A stretch of DNA of 64,000 bases, from positions 39,537-103,536 of the IMG/VR virus record IMGVR_UViG_3300023108_001277. One strand, given 5' to 3'. Position 1 is the stretch's first letter. Every line of letters starts with the position of its first letter. A program made the translations under genes and the position numbers. Positions 34,470 to 42,923 of this stretch are shown one piece after another. This DNA is from a virus. The notes beneath the pieces are model-generated. The model did not search any database and was not told where the DNA came from. It worked only from the letters and a program-made list of their open reading frames with translations.

Positions 34470-36250
34470 TGTTTAAAATTAAAACACTTACAGTTAAAAA
34501 CTTTATGAGTGTAGGTAATGCTACACAAGCAGTAGATTTTGATAAAAATTTACTAACCCTTGTGCTAGGTGAAAATATGGACCTAGGCGGCGATGACGCA
34601 GGTTCTAGAAACGGTACAGGTAAAACAACAATTATTAATGCGTTAAGTTATGCATTGTATGGCGAAGCATTAACAAAAATTAGAAAAGAAAACCTTATTA
34701 ACAAAACTAACGGCAAGGATATGCTTGTCACAGTTGAGTTTGAAAAAGGTGGTAAAACATATAGAATTGAACGTGGACGTAAAAAGAATGTATTAAAGTT
34801 TTACGTTGAAGATGTTGATGCAACTGCTGATGATATTGACGAGTCGCAAGGCGATTCACGCAAAACACAGCAAGAAATAGAACGTCTTTTGGACATGAGT
34901 CACGGTATGTTCAAACACTTGGTGGCACTTAACACATATACAGAGCCTTTCCTATCTCTCAGTAATAACGCACAACGCGAAATTATTGAACAGTTGTTAG
35001 GTATCACCATTCTGTCAGAGAAAGCAGAAAACCTCAAGGAGCAACAAAAAGAAGTCCGTGATAGTATTACTGAAGAAGATGCTCGTATTAAAGGAATTGA
35101 AAGTGCTAACAAGGCTGTACAAGAATCTATTAATGCCCTTGAATTAAAAAGCAAGGCTTGGGACGCTTCTCAGGCAGAAGAAATTTCTCGTTTGAGTAAA
35201 GCAATTATGCAACTAGTTCAAGTTGATATTGAGGCTGAAATTCAAGCACACAACGATTTAGCAGAGTGGGATACTAAAAACACTGAACTTACTAATCTTC
35301 AAAAAGAAAAAGCAAGTTTAGAAGCAAGTATCTTACGTGCTGAACGTGAAACTAAAAAATATCAAAAAGAACTAGAAGATATTGGCAGTAAAAAATGTTT
35401 TACTTGCGGACAAGATTTACACGACGATACTCATGCAGATTTACTTGCAGAAAAAGAAAACGATGTAAAAGAAAGCAAACAGTATCTTGATGGTGTACAA
35501 CTACAACTAGATGATGTTGTTAAAAAGATTACGGATATTGGCGAACTTAGCAGTAAGCCTAAAACGTTTTATGACAGTGCAGAAGAAGCATATAATCATA
35601 GAAACAATCTCACAACACTAGAAGAACGTAAAAAAGAAAAAGATACAGAAGTTAATCCATACACAGAACAAATGGATGAACTAACAAATACAGCAATAAA
35701 AGAAGTCAGTTGGGATCACATGAATGATCTACAAAACATGAAAGCACATATGGATTTCTTGTACAAGTTGCTTACAAGTAAAGATTCATTTATACGTAAA
35801 CGTATTATTGATCAAAACCTTACTGTGTTAAATCAACGATTAAAATACTATCTTGATAAGACTGGTTTACCACATCAAGTTAAGTTTTTAAACGATTTAA
35901 CGGTAGAAATTACAGAACTAGGACGTGACTTAGACTTTGATAACCTCAGTAGAGGTGAACGAAATAGACTCATCTTATCAATGAGTTGGGCGTTCCGTGA
36001 TGTTTGGGAAAGCCTATATCAAAGCATTAATTTGCTGTTTATTGACGAACTTATTGATAGTGGTATGGACAGTGCTGGTGTTGAAAGTTCAATTGGTATT
36101 CTTAAGAAAATGGCACGTGAACGTCATAAAAACATCTATTTGATTTCACATAAAGACGAACTAAGTTCTCGTGTTAACACTATATTAAAAGTTATAAAAG
36201 AAAACGGCTTCACAAGTTATGAAACAGACACAGAGGTTGTAAATGGCTAA
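34469..36250 (+). CDS. 46: Recombination endonuclease subunit gp46 (SbcC/Rad50-like ATPase)
   Basis: 593 residues. Walker A GSRNGTGKTT at about 45-54; a long central coiled coil broken by a zinc hook CFTCGQ at about 309-314; an ABC signature LSRGERNR near 491; Walker B INLLFIDELID near 523; and a C-terminal LISHKDEL. All catalytic motifs are intact. It binds gp47 as an SMC-like clamp on DNA ends. The start codon overlaps the gp47 stop and the 3' end overlaps the next small gene by 8 bases. Confidence 0.95.
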   Translation: MFKIKTLTVKNFMSVGNATQAVDFDKNLLTLVLGENMDLGGDDAGSRNGTGKTTIINALSYALYGEALTKIRKENLINKTNGKDMLVTVEFEKGGKTYRIERGRKKNVLKFYVEDVDATADDIDESQGDSRKTQQEIERLLDMSHGMFKHLVALNTYTEPFLSLSNNAQREIIEQLLGITILSEKAENLKEQQKEVRDSITEEDARIKGIESANKAVQESINALELKSKAWDASQAEEISRLSKAIMQLVQVDIEAEIQAHNDLAEWDTKNTELTNLQKEKASLEASILRAERETKKYQKELEDIGSKKCFTCGQDLHDDTHADLLAEKENDVKESKQYLDGVQLQLDDVVKKITDIGELSSKPKTFYDSAEEAYNHRNNLTTLEERKKEKDTEVNPYTEQMDELTNTAIKEVSWDHMNDLQNMKAHMDFLYKLLTSKDSFIRKRIIDQNLTVLNQRLKYYLDKTGLPHQVKFLNDLTVEITELGRDLDFDNLSRGERNRLILSMSWAFRDVWESLYQSINLLFIDELIDSGMDSAGVESSIGILKKMARERHKNIYLISHKDELSSRVNTILKVIKENGFTSYETDTEVVNG

Positions 36251-36470
36251 AACAACGCACGAACTATTGGTACAAGCAGTCATGGACTACTACAATATGA
36301 ACGAGCGTTTTGAAGCAAAAGGCTTTGATGAAAACGGACGCAAGGTTCGTTCTATACTAAGCGACATTAGAAGGCTATGCACACAAAGGCGAGCAGAAGT
36401 ACAAGACAGGCGAAAAGAACTCAAAGAAGAAAAACAGCATAACAAGGCAGTCAAATCCGAGACCAGGTAA
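36243..36470 (+). CDS. Small charged hypothetical protein (75 aa)
   Basis: The ATG lies 8 bases inside the 3' end of gp46, so the two are probably translated together. The product is a helical protein with an N-terminal TTHELLVQAVMDYYNMNERF segment and a strongly basic/acidic second half (RRAEVQDRRKELKEEKQHNK). No domain is recognised. Small genes at this position are common next to gp46 in T4-like phages, so it is likely real; the function is unknown. Confidence 0.6.
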   Translation: MAKTTHELLVQAVMDYYNMNERFEAKGFDENGRKVRSILSDIRRLCTQRRAEVQDRRKELKEEKQHNKAVKSETR

Positions 36471-36494
36471 ATACAGGCGCAGGTAAGTATCTAC

Positions 36495-36926
36495 ATGGAG
36501 TGGACTTATCAGGGCAAAATAGTTAAAGAACTTCCGCAAGATTGCGAAGGCTTTGTCTATCTGATAACAAACACCACCAACAACCGCAAATACGTAGGCA
36601 AAAAACTAGCAAAATTTAAAACAACAAAGCCACCTCTTAAGGGCAAAAAGAATAAACGCAGAGGCACAAAGGAATCTGATTGGCGAGAATATTGGGGCTC
36701 AAATGACCATCTTAAGGCTGATGTAGAAAAACTAGGACCTGAAAACTTCACAAGAGAAATACTTTATATTTGTAATAGCAGAGGCTTGATGAGTTATCTT
36801 GAGGCTAAAGAACAGTTTGACCGTCGTGTATTAGAAACAGATGAGTATTATAACGGAATTATTAATGTAAGAGTTGGCGGTTCAAAAATTCTAAAAGAAG
36901 CACTAGAAAATTTAAAGGCAATATAA
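36495..36926 (+). CDS. SegE-like GIY-YIG family protein
   Basis: 143 residues. GFVYLITNTTNNRKYVGKK (about 19-37) is a GIY-YIG core in the variant form VYL...YVG. A lysine-rich insertion follows, then WREYWGSNDHL and a conserved Glu in SYLEAKEQFD, near the position of the family's metal-binding glutamate. This matches the SegE-type putative endonucleases of T4-like phages. It may be a free-standing homing or repair-type nuclease; activity is not shown. It ends the early operon. Its stop is followed at once by the structured non-coding region, an association worth noting since homing nucleases often sit next to mobile or structured elements. Confidence 0.75.
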   Translation: MEWTYQGKIVKELPQDCEGFVYLITNTTNNRKYVGKKLAKFKTTKPPLKGKKNKRRGTKESDWREYWGSNDHLKADVEKLGPENFTREILYICNSRGLMSYLEAKEQFDRRVLETDEYYNGIINVRVGGSKILKEALENLKAI

Positions 36927-37431
36927 CAGCACATAAGGTTGGCGGGCCAGTTTGCAAATACCGCTGAGTAAAAGGTACCCTTGAAAAGGACACTCGTACA
37001 CATTGATCGACCCCCCATGGGAGGAAGCCAGCAAAAGAATTGGGCTCACTGGTTGATGTAGATTGAATGCTGTCAGTCGAAAACACTGTGTTTGAAAAAA
37101 CTCCACGCACCGGAACGAAGCGGGAGGTAGCGGAGAATCCGCGAAGCGGTTTGCGATAGCAAAGCGGTTAAAGCAGATTTTTACGTGATGTCGACGTAGG
37201 TAGGGGAAAGGTCAGAGCCCTACAAACAGGTGTATAAACAAAACAACCTACTTCCAAGTCTTGGCTGTGACGAACTCACATGATGTTCAAGATTAGATGG
37301 AACCGTAAACAGGTTCCGTCTGACTGAAACAATCTACATGATGCTAAATTGCTTCGCAATTATCTTTCATATATAAAAGAAATAAATGTGTTTGAGCGAT
37401 AGCGATAACACAGATGAACGCAGTTCATCTA
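36927..37431 (+). ncRNA. Candidate large structured RNA in a 505-bp gene-free region
   Basis: No coding frame of note lies between the convergent segE-like and gp26/51 genes. The stretch is locally GC-rich (38 of 60 bases in 37101-37160) and dense in exact inverted repeats. A 10-bp long-range helix joins 37056-37065 (ATGTAGATTG) to 37330-37339. Inside it are hairpins at 37130-37142 (GCGGA, GAA loop), 37150-37163 (TTTGC, GATA loop), 37182-37198 (TACGT), 37200-37223 (GTAGGG), a nested pair at 37259-37292 (TCTTG then TGTGA), and a 12-bp hairpin at 37293-37323. The last uses two pairs that are U-G on the plus strand but would be A-C on the minus, so the plus strand is the RNA. Further hairpins follow at 37347-37361 and 37412-37430. 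The family is not recognised; size and branching recall ornate phage RNAs such as GOLLD or ROOL, as analogy only. Confidence 0.7.
37412..37430. terminator. 8-bp perfect hairpin between the RNA region and the gp26/51 stop
   Basis: AGATGAAC-GCA-GTTCATCT directly follows the minus-strand stop codon at 37432. Neither strand has a proper T-run after it, so it may be a 3'-end stabiliser or part of the plus-strand RNA rather than a classic rho-independent terminator. Confidence 0.35.
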
Positions 37432-38507
37432 CTAGTATATAGGATTACCAGTTTTCTTAGACATTTCTGCGTTATTCTTGATTAATTCGAATATGAATTT
37501 TCTTTGTACAGGAGTAAGATTGTATGCTTCTGTAATGGAAACGCTTCCACGCATATACCAACATACATCGACTAGATCTTTTTCTAGTGTGCTGTACTCA
37601 TCATCATAACGTTTGATTAATTGGGTAATTTGGTCAGGCGATTGACATTGTTTTACTTCAATGCGAAAAAACTTGCTTGATTGAACACCATTGGGACTTC
37701 AAAGTCTTTTGGCGCTCCTTCCTCGATTAGGTTTTGTGGAACTACTACTTTTTGTGGTGGAAGATCAAATAACTCTCTTCTTTGTTGCATTTGATCTCTA
37801 ATAATATCAAACTCTTTTACTGCTAGAGAATTTAAAAACTCTTTAATAGCAACAGCATTGTATTCAAACTCACCGTCTGGTGTTTCGATTGCTTTGATTT
37901 GTTTTGCAATAATATCAACGTTCATATCACTAATGCTTTCAAATAACTGTGTCATTTGGCCTTTACGTTCTGCTAAAGGTCTATCATTATCACGCATTAG
38001 AGAAATAAACTTCTGTGTTTCGTAGTTTTGCTGTTCGTAAATGTTTTGATCTTGAAACTTTAATGGTGCTGTGTGTAGTGTTAGTTCACCGTATTTTACA
38101 ATAGGTTCCCATACTTTGCCATTAAAACTGTCCAACATACTTACTAGGTCAACTTCAATTTCTAGATCTTCGTTTTCCACTCTTGGCACTGGAACAGTCA
38201 TTTTCATTTTTTCACCATAGGTTGCGATTCTAATCGCAATTAGGATTGCATCTAGATCAATTAATGGAATTTCCCATGGATCATCAATTAGTGGTATACA
38301 ATTTTTAATGCAGGCGTGTACGCTTTCACCGTTCATAAGTGCATCTGGTGTGCGTAGAATTAATTCATCCTTTGCTGTCATACTAAGCACTGGCAATTCG
38401 CCTGTACCTGTTTTTTCAGTAGGATTATTAGCATAGAACTGACCACCGCTGGGCAATCTAAGGTAGATCTTTGGTTGTCTACTGTACGATTTTAAAAGTT
38501 CTGACAC
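37432..38507 (-). CDS. gp26-gp51 fusion made by -1 frameshift (predicted, 358 aa)
   Basis: The gp26 frame reaches a perfect slippery heptamer T TTT TTC (37665-37671) four codons before its stop. In the -1 frame, reading continues from CGC at 37665 for 77 codons to a TAG at 37432. The extension begins RIEVKQCQSPDQ and ends NNAEMSKKTGNPIY. It has no ATG, GTG or TTG start between the upstream stop in that frame and its conserved part, so it can hardly be made except by frameshift. The segment DVCWYMRGSVSITEAYNLTP resembles the gp51-type small proteins that follow gp26 in T4-like phages. The layout equals lambda gpG/gpGT and P2 E/E', tail assembly chaperones encoded beside the tape measure gene. 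Function is inferred from this layout. Confidence 0.72.
37653..38507 (-). CDS. 26: Baseplate hub assembly protein gp26
   Basis: 284 residues from a GTG start at 38507, supported by GGAGAT nine bases upstream. Motifs KIYLRLPSGGQFY, LSMTAKDELILRTPDALMNG, CIKNCIPLIDDPWEI and AILIAIRIATYGEKM are the gp26 signature (T4 gp26, 208 residues; hub assembly). The C-terminal third is helical and includes KFISLMRDNDRPLAERKGQM. It is read leftward from a perfect TATAAATA late promoter and stands divergent to the tape-measure gene. Because gp26 and gp51 are needed for hub assembly and a frameshift product is visible, I take it as the short form of a chaperone pair. Confidence 0.87.
   Translation of the reverse strand: MSELLKSYSRQPKIYLRLPSGGQFYANNPTEKTGTGELPVLSMTAKDELILRTPDALMNGESVHACIKNCIPLIDDPWEIPLIDLDAILIAIRIATYGEKMKMTVPVPRVENEDLEIEVDLVSMLDSFNGKVWEPIVKYGELTLHTAPLKFQDQNIYEQQNYETQKFISLMRDNDRPLAERKGQMTQLFESISDMNVDIIAKQIKAIETPDGEFEYNAVAIKEFLNSLAVKEFDIIRDQMQQRRELFDLPPQKVVVPQNLIEEGAPKDFEVPMVFNQASFFALK
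37665..37671 (-). promoter_or_regulatory. Slippery heptamer T TTT TTC (-1 frameshift site)
   Basis: In the gp26 frame the codons are AGT TTT TTC GCA TTG AAG TAA. The heptamer T TTT TTC fits X XXY YYZ exactly, and both tRNAs can re-pair in the -1 frame. The zero-frame stop follows three codons later. No strong downstream stem is obvious within 15 bases, so a modest rate is likely. Confidence 0.7.
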
Positions 38508-38521
38508 TGGTTTTTAATCTC

Positions 38522-38529
38522 CATAAATA
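38522..38529 (+). promoter_or_regulatory. Late-promoter-like CATAAATA for the tape measure gene
   Basis: A plus-strand 7-of-8 match to TATAAATA, 71 bases before the ATG at 38601. It faces the minus-strand late promoter at 38557-38564, so the two late transcripts would start with overlapping antisense leaders. Confidence 0.4.
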
Positions 38530-38556
38530 AAAGTATACAATAATATGTAGTATGTT

Positions 38557-38564
38557 TATTTATA
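38557..38564 (-). promoter_or_regulatory. Perfect T4-type late promoter TATAAATA for gp26
   Basis: An exact 8-of-8 match on the minus strand, 49 bases before the GTG start of gp26. It is the cleanest late box in the window and supports gp55-dependent late expression. Confidence 0.75.
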
Positions 38565-38600
38565 TACGCAGTTTATTCAGAATTTAGATTTGAGAACAGA

Positions 38601-40907
38601 ATGGATGAATTAATTGAATATCTTAAAAGTTTGGGTGGCGGAAAAGGCCCTGCTTCCAATGCTTCTATAGAAAGCCTTGCAAGGGCACTAGGAGTACAGG
38701 TTTCTGCAGGTGATGCAACAGTAATCAGTAGCAAAAAGTCCTTTGATGGTTGGGTTGGTAGTATTGTTAAAGGAATTAATGTTGCAGACAAACTTACTAA
38801 CAAATTTGGTAGTATGGTTGAATCAGTTGTTGACTTTTCTAAAGAACAACGTAAAGCCACACAAGTAGTAAAAGATTTTAGCAGTGTTATTCCAATCATG
38901 AAGGGTCTAGGTGTTGCGGCAAGTTCTATTATTAGTGTGCTTGACGACAACATGAAATCGTTCCAGAGTATGACAGGCGCTGGTGTTTATGCTGGAAAAA
39001 GATTTAATATGCTCAGTCGTGATGCGGCCGCATTAGGTATTGATCTTGAAAAGTTTACTACAAATATTCAATCAGCAAGTGGAGATATTGCTAGATTAGG
39101 CAAAGGTGGATTAGACTTTGCAGTAGAAGAAAGTAAACGAGCCTTTGAAGCAAACGCAGAATCATTAATGAAGTATGGATATAGTTTTGAAGAATCTAGT
39201 GAAAAGTTTTTCTCGTTTTTAAATCAAAACAGTTATGCAATGCGTTTGTATGGCAAAGAGAATGTTGATCTAACCAAAGGAGCAAAATCATACAGTGTGT
39301 ATTTGAAACGCCTAGCAGAACTAACAGGTGATCAAGTTGATGAAGCAGAAGATCAAATCAAAAAGGCTAGAGCAAATAATGTGTACAACGCATTTCTACA
39401 AACAATTCAAGACCCTGCTACTAGAGCCAAATATGATGCTATTGTAGCGGCATATGGACAAATGTATGGCGACGAAGGGCGTGAAAAAGCAATGGCCGTA
39501 ATTGCAGGATTTGAACCTATGACCAAAGGTGCTCAACAACTTGGTGCCATGGTGCAAGGCCTAGATGGTGATTTACGAATGCATAGACAATATGCAAACA
39601 ACAGTGCTGAGAATATGGATCAATTTACAAGTACATTGTTTGGCGATGTAGCGGCACGTAGTAGAGGATTGCAAGAAACATATGGCCAACCAGGAATGAT
39701 GAAAACTATGTTAGCGGCATCGTTCCAAGGAGCAGATCTACCACTACAAAGCATATACGGTGCTATGCTAAAGGGAACAAAGTCACAAGAAGAAATTAAT
39801 GAGATTTTAGGCAGGAATGTTGATGACCAAAACAACAATCTAAATGAAATGGCCAAAATGAATAAAAACATTCGTGATACACGTTTGTTAATTGCAGAAG
39901 AACTAGTAGAACAATTAGGCGATACAACTTATATGAGTTTTATCATTAAAGAAATTAACTCTAATTTAGAAAACTTTAATGATGCAATGAAAGCACTATT
40001 ACAAGCACAAGGTTCAACATCAGCAGGAGACACAGCGTCAGGCAAAACAGACGAAACCACGGCAACAAAAGAAGCCATTGAAAACACAATGGATGATGGT
40101 ATTCTTAAAAATATTGCAAACATTTTAGAAGATATTAGAGACGCATTTTCAAGATTGTTCGGTAAAGAAGGTGTTGCGGCGGCATTTGATAAAAAAGCAC
40201 TAGCAAATATACAAAAAGAACTTGCAATAGGATTGCAAAATGGCGGTACGGCTGATATAAGTCAAAACAAAGCAGTACAAGATGTATTTCAAATGTTTCT
40301 TGCTCAAACAGGATCTCAACAAGAGGCTCAACGTTTAACATTAGAAGCACTTAGAAATACGGCACTAAATCCAGCAGTAGGATATGGCGGTGGCAAAGAA
40401 ATGGCTGACATGGTACAACAAGGTATTGCTAGTGGAAAAATTAAAACGTTTGCTGGCGGTACTGGAGGTTTTGGCAGTTTATTCCAAAACTTTGGTAAAG
40501 GTCAACTTTCAGTGCTTCATAACGAAGAAGCAGTTATTCCTAAAGATTCACCATTAGGTGGAATGCTTAATATGATGCAAGGTGATTTAGGAAATCTTAA
40601 ACAAAATATGTTTACTGCTGATGGAAAAATGAATGTTTCTGGAATGATATCGTCTGCACAGGAAATGGGCAAGAAATATGACACTTATGCAAAAGAAAAT
40701 GAAGGTGCTATTAAAGACCAAAGCCGCGGTTTGGTAAAATCTATGACCAATTTGACTGATGCAGATCTTGACAGGATGGAGAAAGAGAGTGTAAAATCAA
40801 ATAATACTGTGAGTTCTGGCACATCGGTAAATACAATGTCAGGCGGCAAAATGGACGAATTGATAAGAATTAATAAACAAATGTTAGCAGAATTGAGAAA
40901 TATGTAA
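38601..40907 (+). CDS. 29: Tail tape measure protein, gp29 counterpart (768 aa)
   Basis: Long and mainly helical. Small-residue and hydrophobic helices lie near 95-130 (VVKDFSSVIPIMKGLGVAAS). The central region is rich in charged helices and Q/N. A C-terminal block GGTGGFGSLFQNFGKGQLSVLHNEEAVIP (about 615-650) is typical of the ends of tape measure proteins. T4 gp29 is 590 residues; at about 1.5 angstrom per residue this one would allow a tail of about 115 nm. The neighbouring frameshifted gp26/gp51 pair on the other strand supports the role, since tape measure genes normally sit beside such chaperones. Its last base is shared with the portal ATG. Identification by architecture and position, with fair confidence. 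Confidence 0.75.
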   Translation: MDELIEYLKSLGGGKGPASNASIESLARALGVQVSAGDATVISSKKSFDGWVGSIVKGINVADKLTNKFGSMVESVVDFSKEQRKATQVVKDFSSVIPIMKGLGVAASSIISVLDDNMKSFQSMTGAGVYAGKRFNMLSRDAAALGIDLEKFTTNIQSASGDIARLGKGGLDFAVEESKRAFEANAESLMKYGYSFEESSEKFFSFLNQNSYAMRLYGKENVDLTKGAKSYSVYLKRLAELTGDQVDEAEDQIKKARANNVYNAFLQTIQDPATRAKYDAIVAAYGQMYGDEGREKAMAVIAGFEPMTKGAQQLGAMVQGLDGDLRMHRQYANNSAENMDQFTSTLFGDVAARSRGLQETYGQPGMMKTMLAASFQGADLPLQSIYGAMLKGTKSQEEINEILGRNVDDQNNNLNEMAKMNKNIRDTRLLIAEELVEQLGDTTYMSFIIKEINSNLENFNDAMKALLQAQGSTSAGDTASGKTDETTATKEAIENTMDDGILKNIANILEDIRDAFSRLFGKEGVAAAFDKKALANIQKELAIGLQNGGTADISQNKAVQDVFQMFLAQTGSQQEAQRLTLEALRNTALNPAVGYGGGKEMADMVQQGIASGKIKTFAGGTGGFGSLFQNFGKGQLSVLHNEEAVIPKDSPLGGMLNMMQGDLGNLKQNMFTADGKMNVSGMISSAQEMGKKYDTYAKENEGAIKDQSRGLVKSMTNLTDADLDRMEKESVKSNNTVSSGTSVNTMSGGKMDELIRINKQMLAELRNM

Positions 40908-42640
40908 TGAGTTGGAAAAGATACTTCACAGATTATACACCTAAAGACACTTCAGGACAAACTAGTCCTATTCCAGGATCAGGCGGAGCCGGTCCTGCAC
41001 GTACCAACTATTCATCATTTCTTCCTGATGTTTATACAGGTCATCCAAATCGTATTGAACGCTATGGTCAGTACGAAACAATGGACATGGACAGTGAAGT
41101 AAATGCGGCACTGGATATTCTTGCTGAATTTTGTTCACAGAAAAATCCAGAAAACAACACGCCTTTTAAAATTAACTACAAAAAACAAGGTACTAGTACA
41201 GAAACTAAAGTACTAAAAGGTTATCTACAACAGTGGGCAGACCTAAATAATTTTGAAAGACGTATTTTTAAAATTGTACGTAATGTATTCAAATACGGTG
41301 ATGCATTTTTTGTACGTGATCCAGAAACATTTAAGTGGATGCACGTTGACCCTGCAAAACTAGACAAGATTATTGTAAACGAAAGTGAAGGCAAAGAGCC
41401 TGAGCAATATGTAGTTAGAGATATTAATCCTAATTTTCAAAATTTATCAGTGACACAAATTGATGCTAAGTCAACTAATTCACAAGTTGAGTATACTACT
41501 GCTGGCGGTTCACTTGGTAGAGGTTATGTAGGTGGTGCTAATACTAACTCAGGCACACGTTTTGAAAATAACCTAAACCAGTTTGCCATTGATGCGGCAC
41601 ATTTTGTACATATCAGTTTAAGTGAAGGACTAGATAGAAACTTTCCATTTGGTAATTCACTATTAGAATCAGTTTTTAAAGTTTACAAACAAAAAGAGTT
41701 ATTAGAAGATGCGATTATTATCTATCGTGTACAAAGAGCACCTGAAAGACGTGTGTTCTATATTGACGTAGGTAATATGCCAACACACCTTGCTATGGGA
41801 TTTGTTGAAAGAGTTAAAAATGAAATTAACCAAAGACGTATTCCAAGTACTTCAGGTGGCGGCACCAATGTAATTGATGCTAGTTTCAATCCGCTGTCTA
41901 TCAATGAGGACTACTTCTTTCCACAAACGGCTGAAGGTAGAGGTTCTAAGGTTGAAACATTGCCCGGTGGTACTAACCTAGGTGAAATTGATGACTTGAA
42001 ATTCTTTACTAATAAACTATTCCGTGGTTTACGTATTCCAAGTTCTTATCTACCAACAGGTGCAGATGACAGTGCTTCACAATATAATGACGGTAGAGTT
42101 GGCACAGCATACATTCAAGAGTTAAGATTTAACAAATATTGCGAACGTTTACAAAACTTAATGGCATTTATCTTTGATAAAGAGTTTAAAATGTATCTAA
42201 ATGCTAAAGGTGTAAACATTGATAACGATTTATTTGATCTAGTATTCCAACCTCCAATGAACTTTGCTTCATACAGACAAAGTGAAATGGATAATGCAAG
42301 GGTTAACACATTTGCTTCATTACAAGAAATTCCATATATGAGTAAACGTTTTGCACTTAAACGTTTCTTAGGACTAACACCTGAAGAAATGGCAGAGAAT
42401 GAATCACTATGGAAAGAAGAAAACGGTGATCAAATTCCAAACAATGAAAGTGCAAGTATGGAAATGAGAGGTGCAGGAGTCACAGCAGGCGGAATTGCTA
42501 GTGATATAGATAATCTTGGTGATGCATCACCAGATGCAGAAGCACCACCACCAGCAGAAGAAGGCGGAGATACTACTCCAGCAGGCGGAGGCGAAGGCGG
42601 AGCAACACCACCACCACCAGGCGGCACTCCAGGCGCATAG
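40907..42640 (+). CDS. 20: Portal vertex protein gp20
   Basis: 577 residues. The opening (MSWKRYFTDY, SSFLPDVYTGHPNRIERYGQ, YETMDMDSEVNAALDILAEF) and the central YRVQRAPERRVFYIDVGNMP, NEDYFFPQTAEGRGSKVETL, GIPSSYLP-type motif and EFKMYLNAKG are gp20 hallmarks. It forms the dodecameric portal for DNA packaging and tail joining. Unusual here is the C-terminal tail (last 45 residues), a low-complexity run of proline, glycine, alanine and glutamate that follows the conserved end and is probably disordered. The ATG overlaps the stop of the tape measure gene (AATGA type). Confidence 0.96.
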   Translation: MSWKRYFTDYTPKDTSGQTSPIPGSGGAGPARTNYSSFLPDVYTGHPNRIERYGQYETMDMDSEVNAALDILAEFCSQKNPENNTPFKINYKKQGTSTETKVLKGYLQQWADLNNFERRIFKIVRNVFKYGDAFFVRDPETFKWMHVDPAKLDKIIVNESEGKEPEQYVVRDINPNFQNLSVTQIDAKSTNSQVEYTTAGGSLGRGYVGGANTNSGTRFENNLNQFAIDAAHFVHISLSEGLDRNFPFGNSLLESVFKVYKQKELLEDAIIIYRVQRAPERRVFYIDVGNMPTHLAMGFVERVKNEINQRRIPSTSGGGTNVIDASFNPLSINEDYFFPQTAEGRGSKVETLPGGTNLGEIDDLKFFTNKLFRGLRIPSSYLPTGADDSASQYNDGRVGTAYIQELRFNKYCERLQNLMAFIFDKEFKMYLNAKGVNIDNDLFDLVFQPPMNFASYRQSEMDNARVNTFASLQEIPYMSKRFALKRFLGLTPEEMAENESLWKEENGDQIPNNESASMEMRGAGVTAGGIASDIDNLGDASPDAEAPPPAEEGGDTTPAGGGEGGATPPPPGGTPGA

Positions 42641-42642
42641 AA

Positions 42643-42650
42643 GGTAAATA
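42643..42650 (+). promoter_or_regulatory. Late-promoter-like GGTAAATA, 5 nt before the 82-aa gene
   Basis: The sequence is AAGGTAAATA-GTTTT-ATG, nearly the same layout as at 452-465 on the other strand. It could be a late promoter giving a leaderless mRNA or, through AAGG, a distant ribosome site. Confidence 0.45.
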
Positions 42651-42655
42651 GTTTT

Positions 42656-42904
42656 ATGTTGTTAAAAGAATTCTTTTATTTTGATACTGACGGTAATAAA
42701 TTTACTACCGATAACAGATACGATGCTGAAAGAGATATTTCAGTGGTCCGTTCTGATGATACAAGAAAAACAAGATTAAAACTTTCACAAATTAATCAAA
42801 TTAGACGTACAGCAGAAGCACGTGAACTTGAACACGCAAAAGATGTTGAGTTTGTAAAAACAATGTACGGTCAACCACCAGCAGACCAGGCTACAGGCCT
42901 TTAA
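42656..42904 (+). CDS. Small conserved protein after gp20 (82 aa), possible prohead core gp67/68 position
   Basis: The product has a short acidic N-terminus (EFFYFDTDGNKFTTDN), then RKTRLKLSQINQIRRTAEAR and a helix EHAKDVEFVKTMYGQP. In T4 the genes right after gp20 are 67 and 68, small prohead core proteins. Position and size fit, but the sequence is not acidic enough to call gp67, and I see no decisive motif. It is probably a virion or prohead component. Confidence 0.55.
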   Translation: MLLKEFFYFDTDGNKFTTDNRYDAERDISVVRSDDTRKTRLKLSQINQIRRTAEARELEHAKDVEFVKTMYGQPPADQATGL

Positions 42905-42915
42905 TTTTTATTTCG

Positions 42916-42923
42916 TTTAAATA
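42916..42923 (+). promoter_or_regulatory. Late-promoter-like TTTAAATA, 5 nt before the ATG at 42929
   Basis: TTTAAATA-TTACA-ATG; no Shine-Dalgarno sequence is visible before this ATG, which fits a leaderless late mRNA better than a normal leader. Confidence 0.5.

Noticed and set aside
36922-36927. TATAAC just before the RNA region as its own promoter
   Set aside because: No acceptable -35 element lies 16-18 bases upstream; transcription from the early gp47/gp46 promoter is simpler.
36927-37431. Group I/II intron, tmRNA or RNase P RNA in the structured region
   Set aside because: Both flanking genes are intact with proper stops, so there is no split exon. I found no tmRNA tag reading frame, no 3' CCA-type tRNA-like end and no RNase P core motif such as GAGGAAAGTCC.
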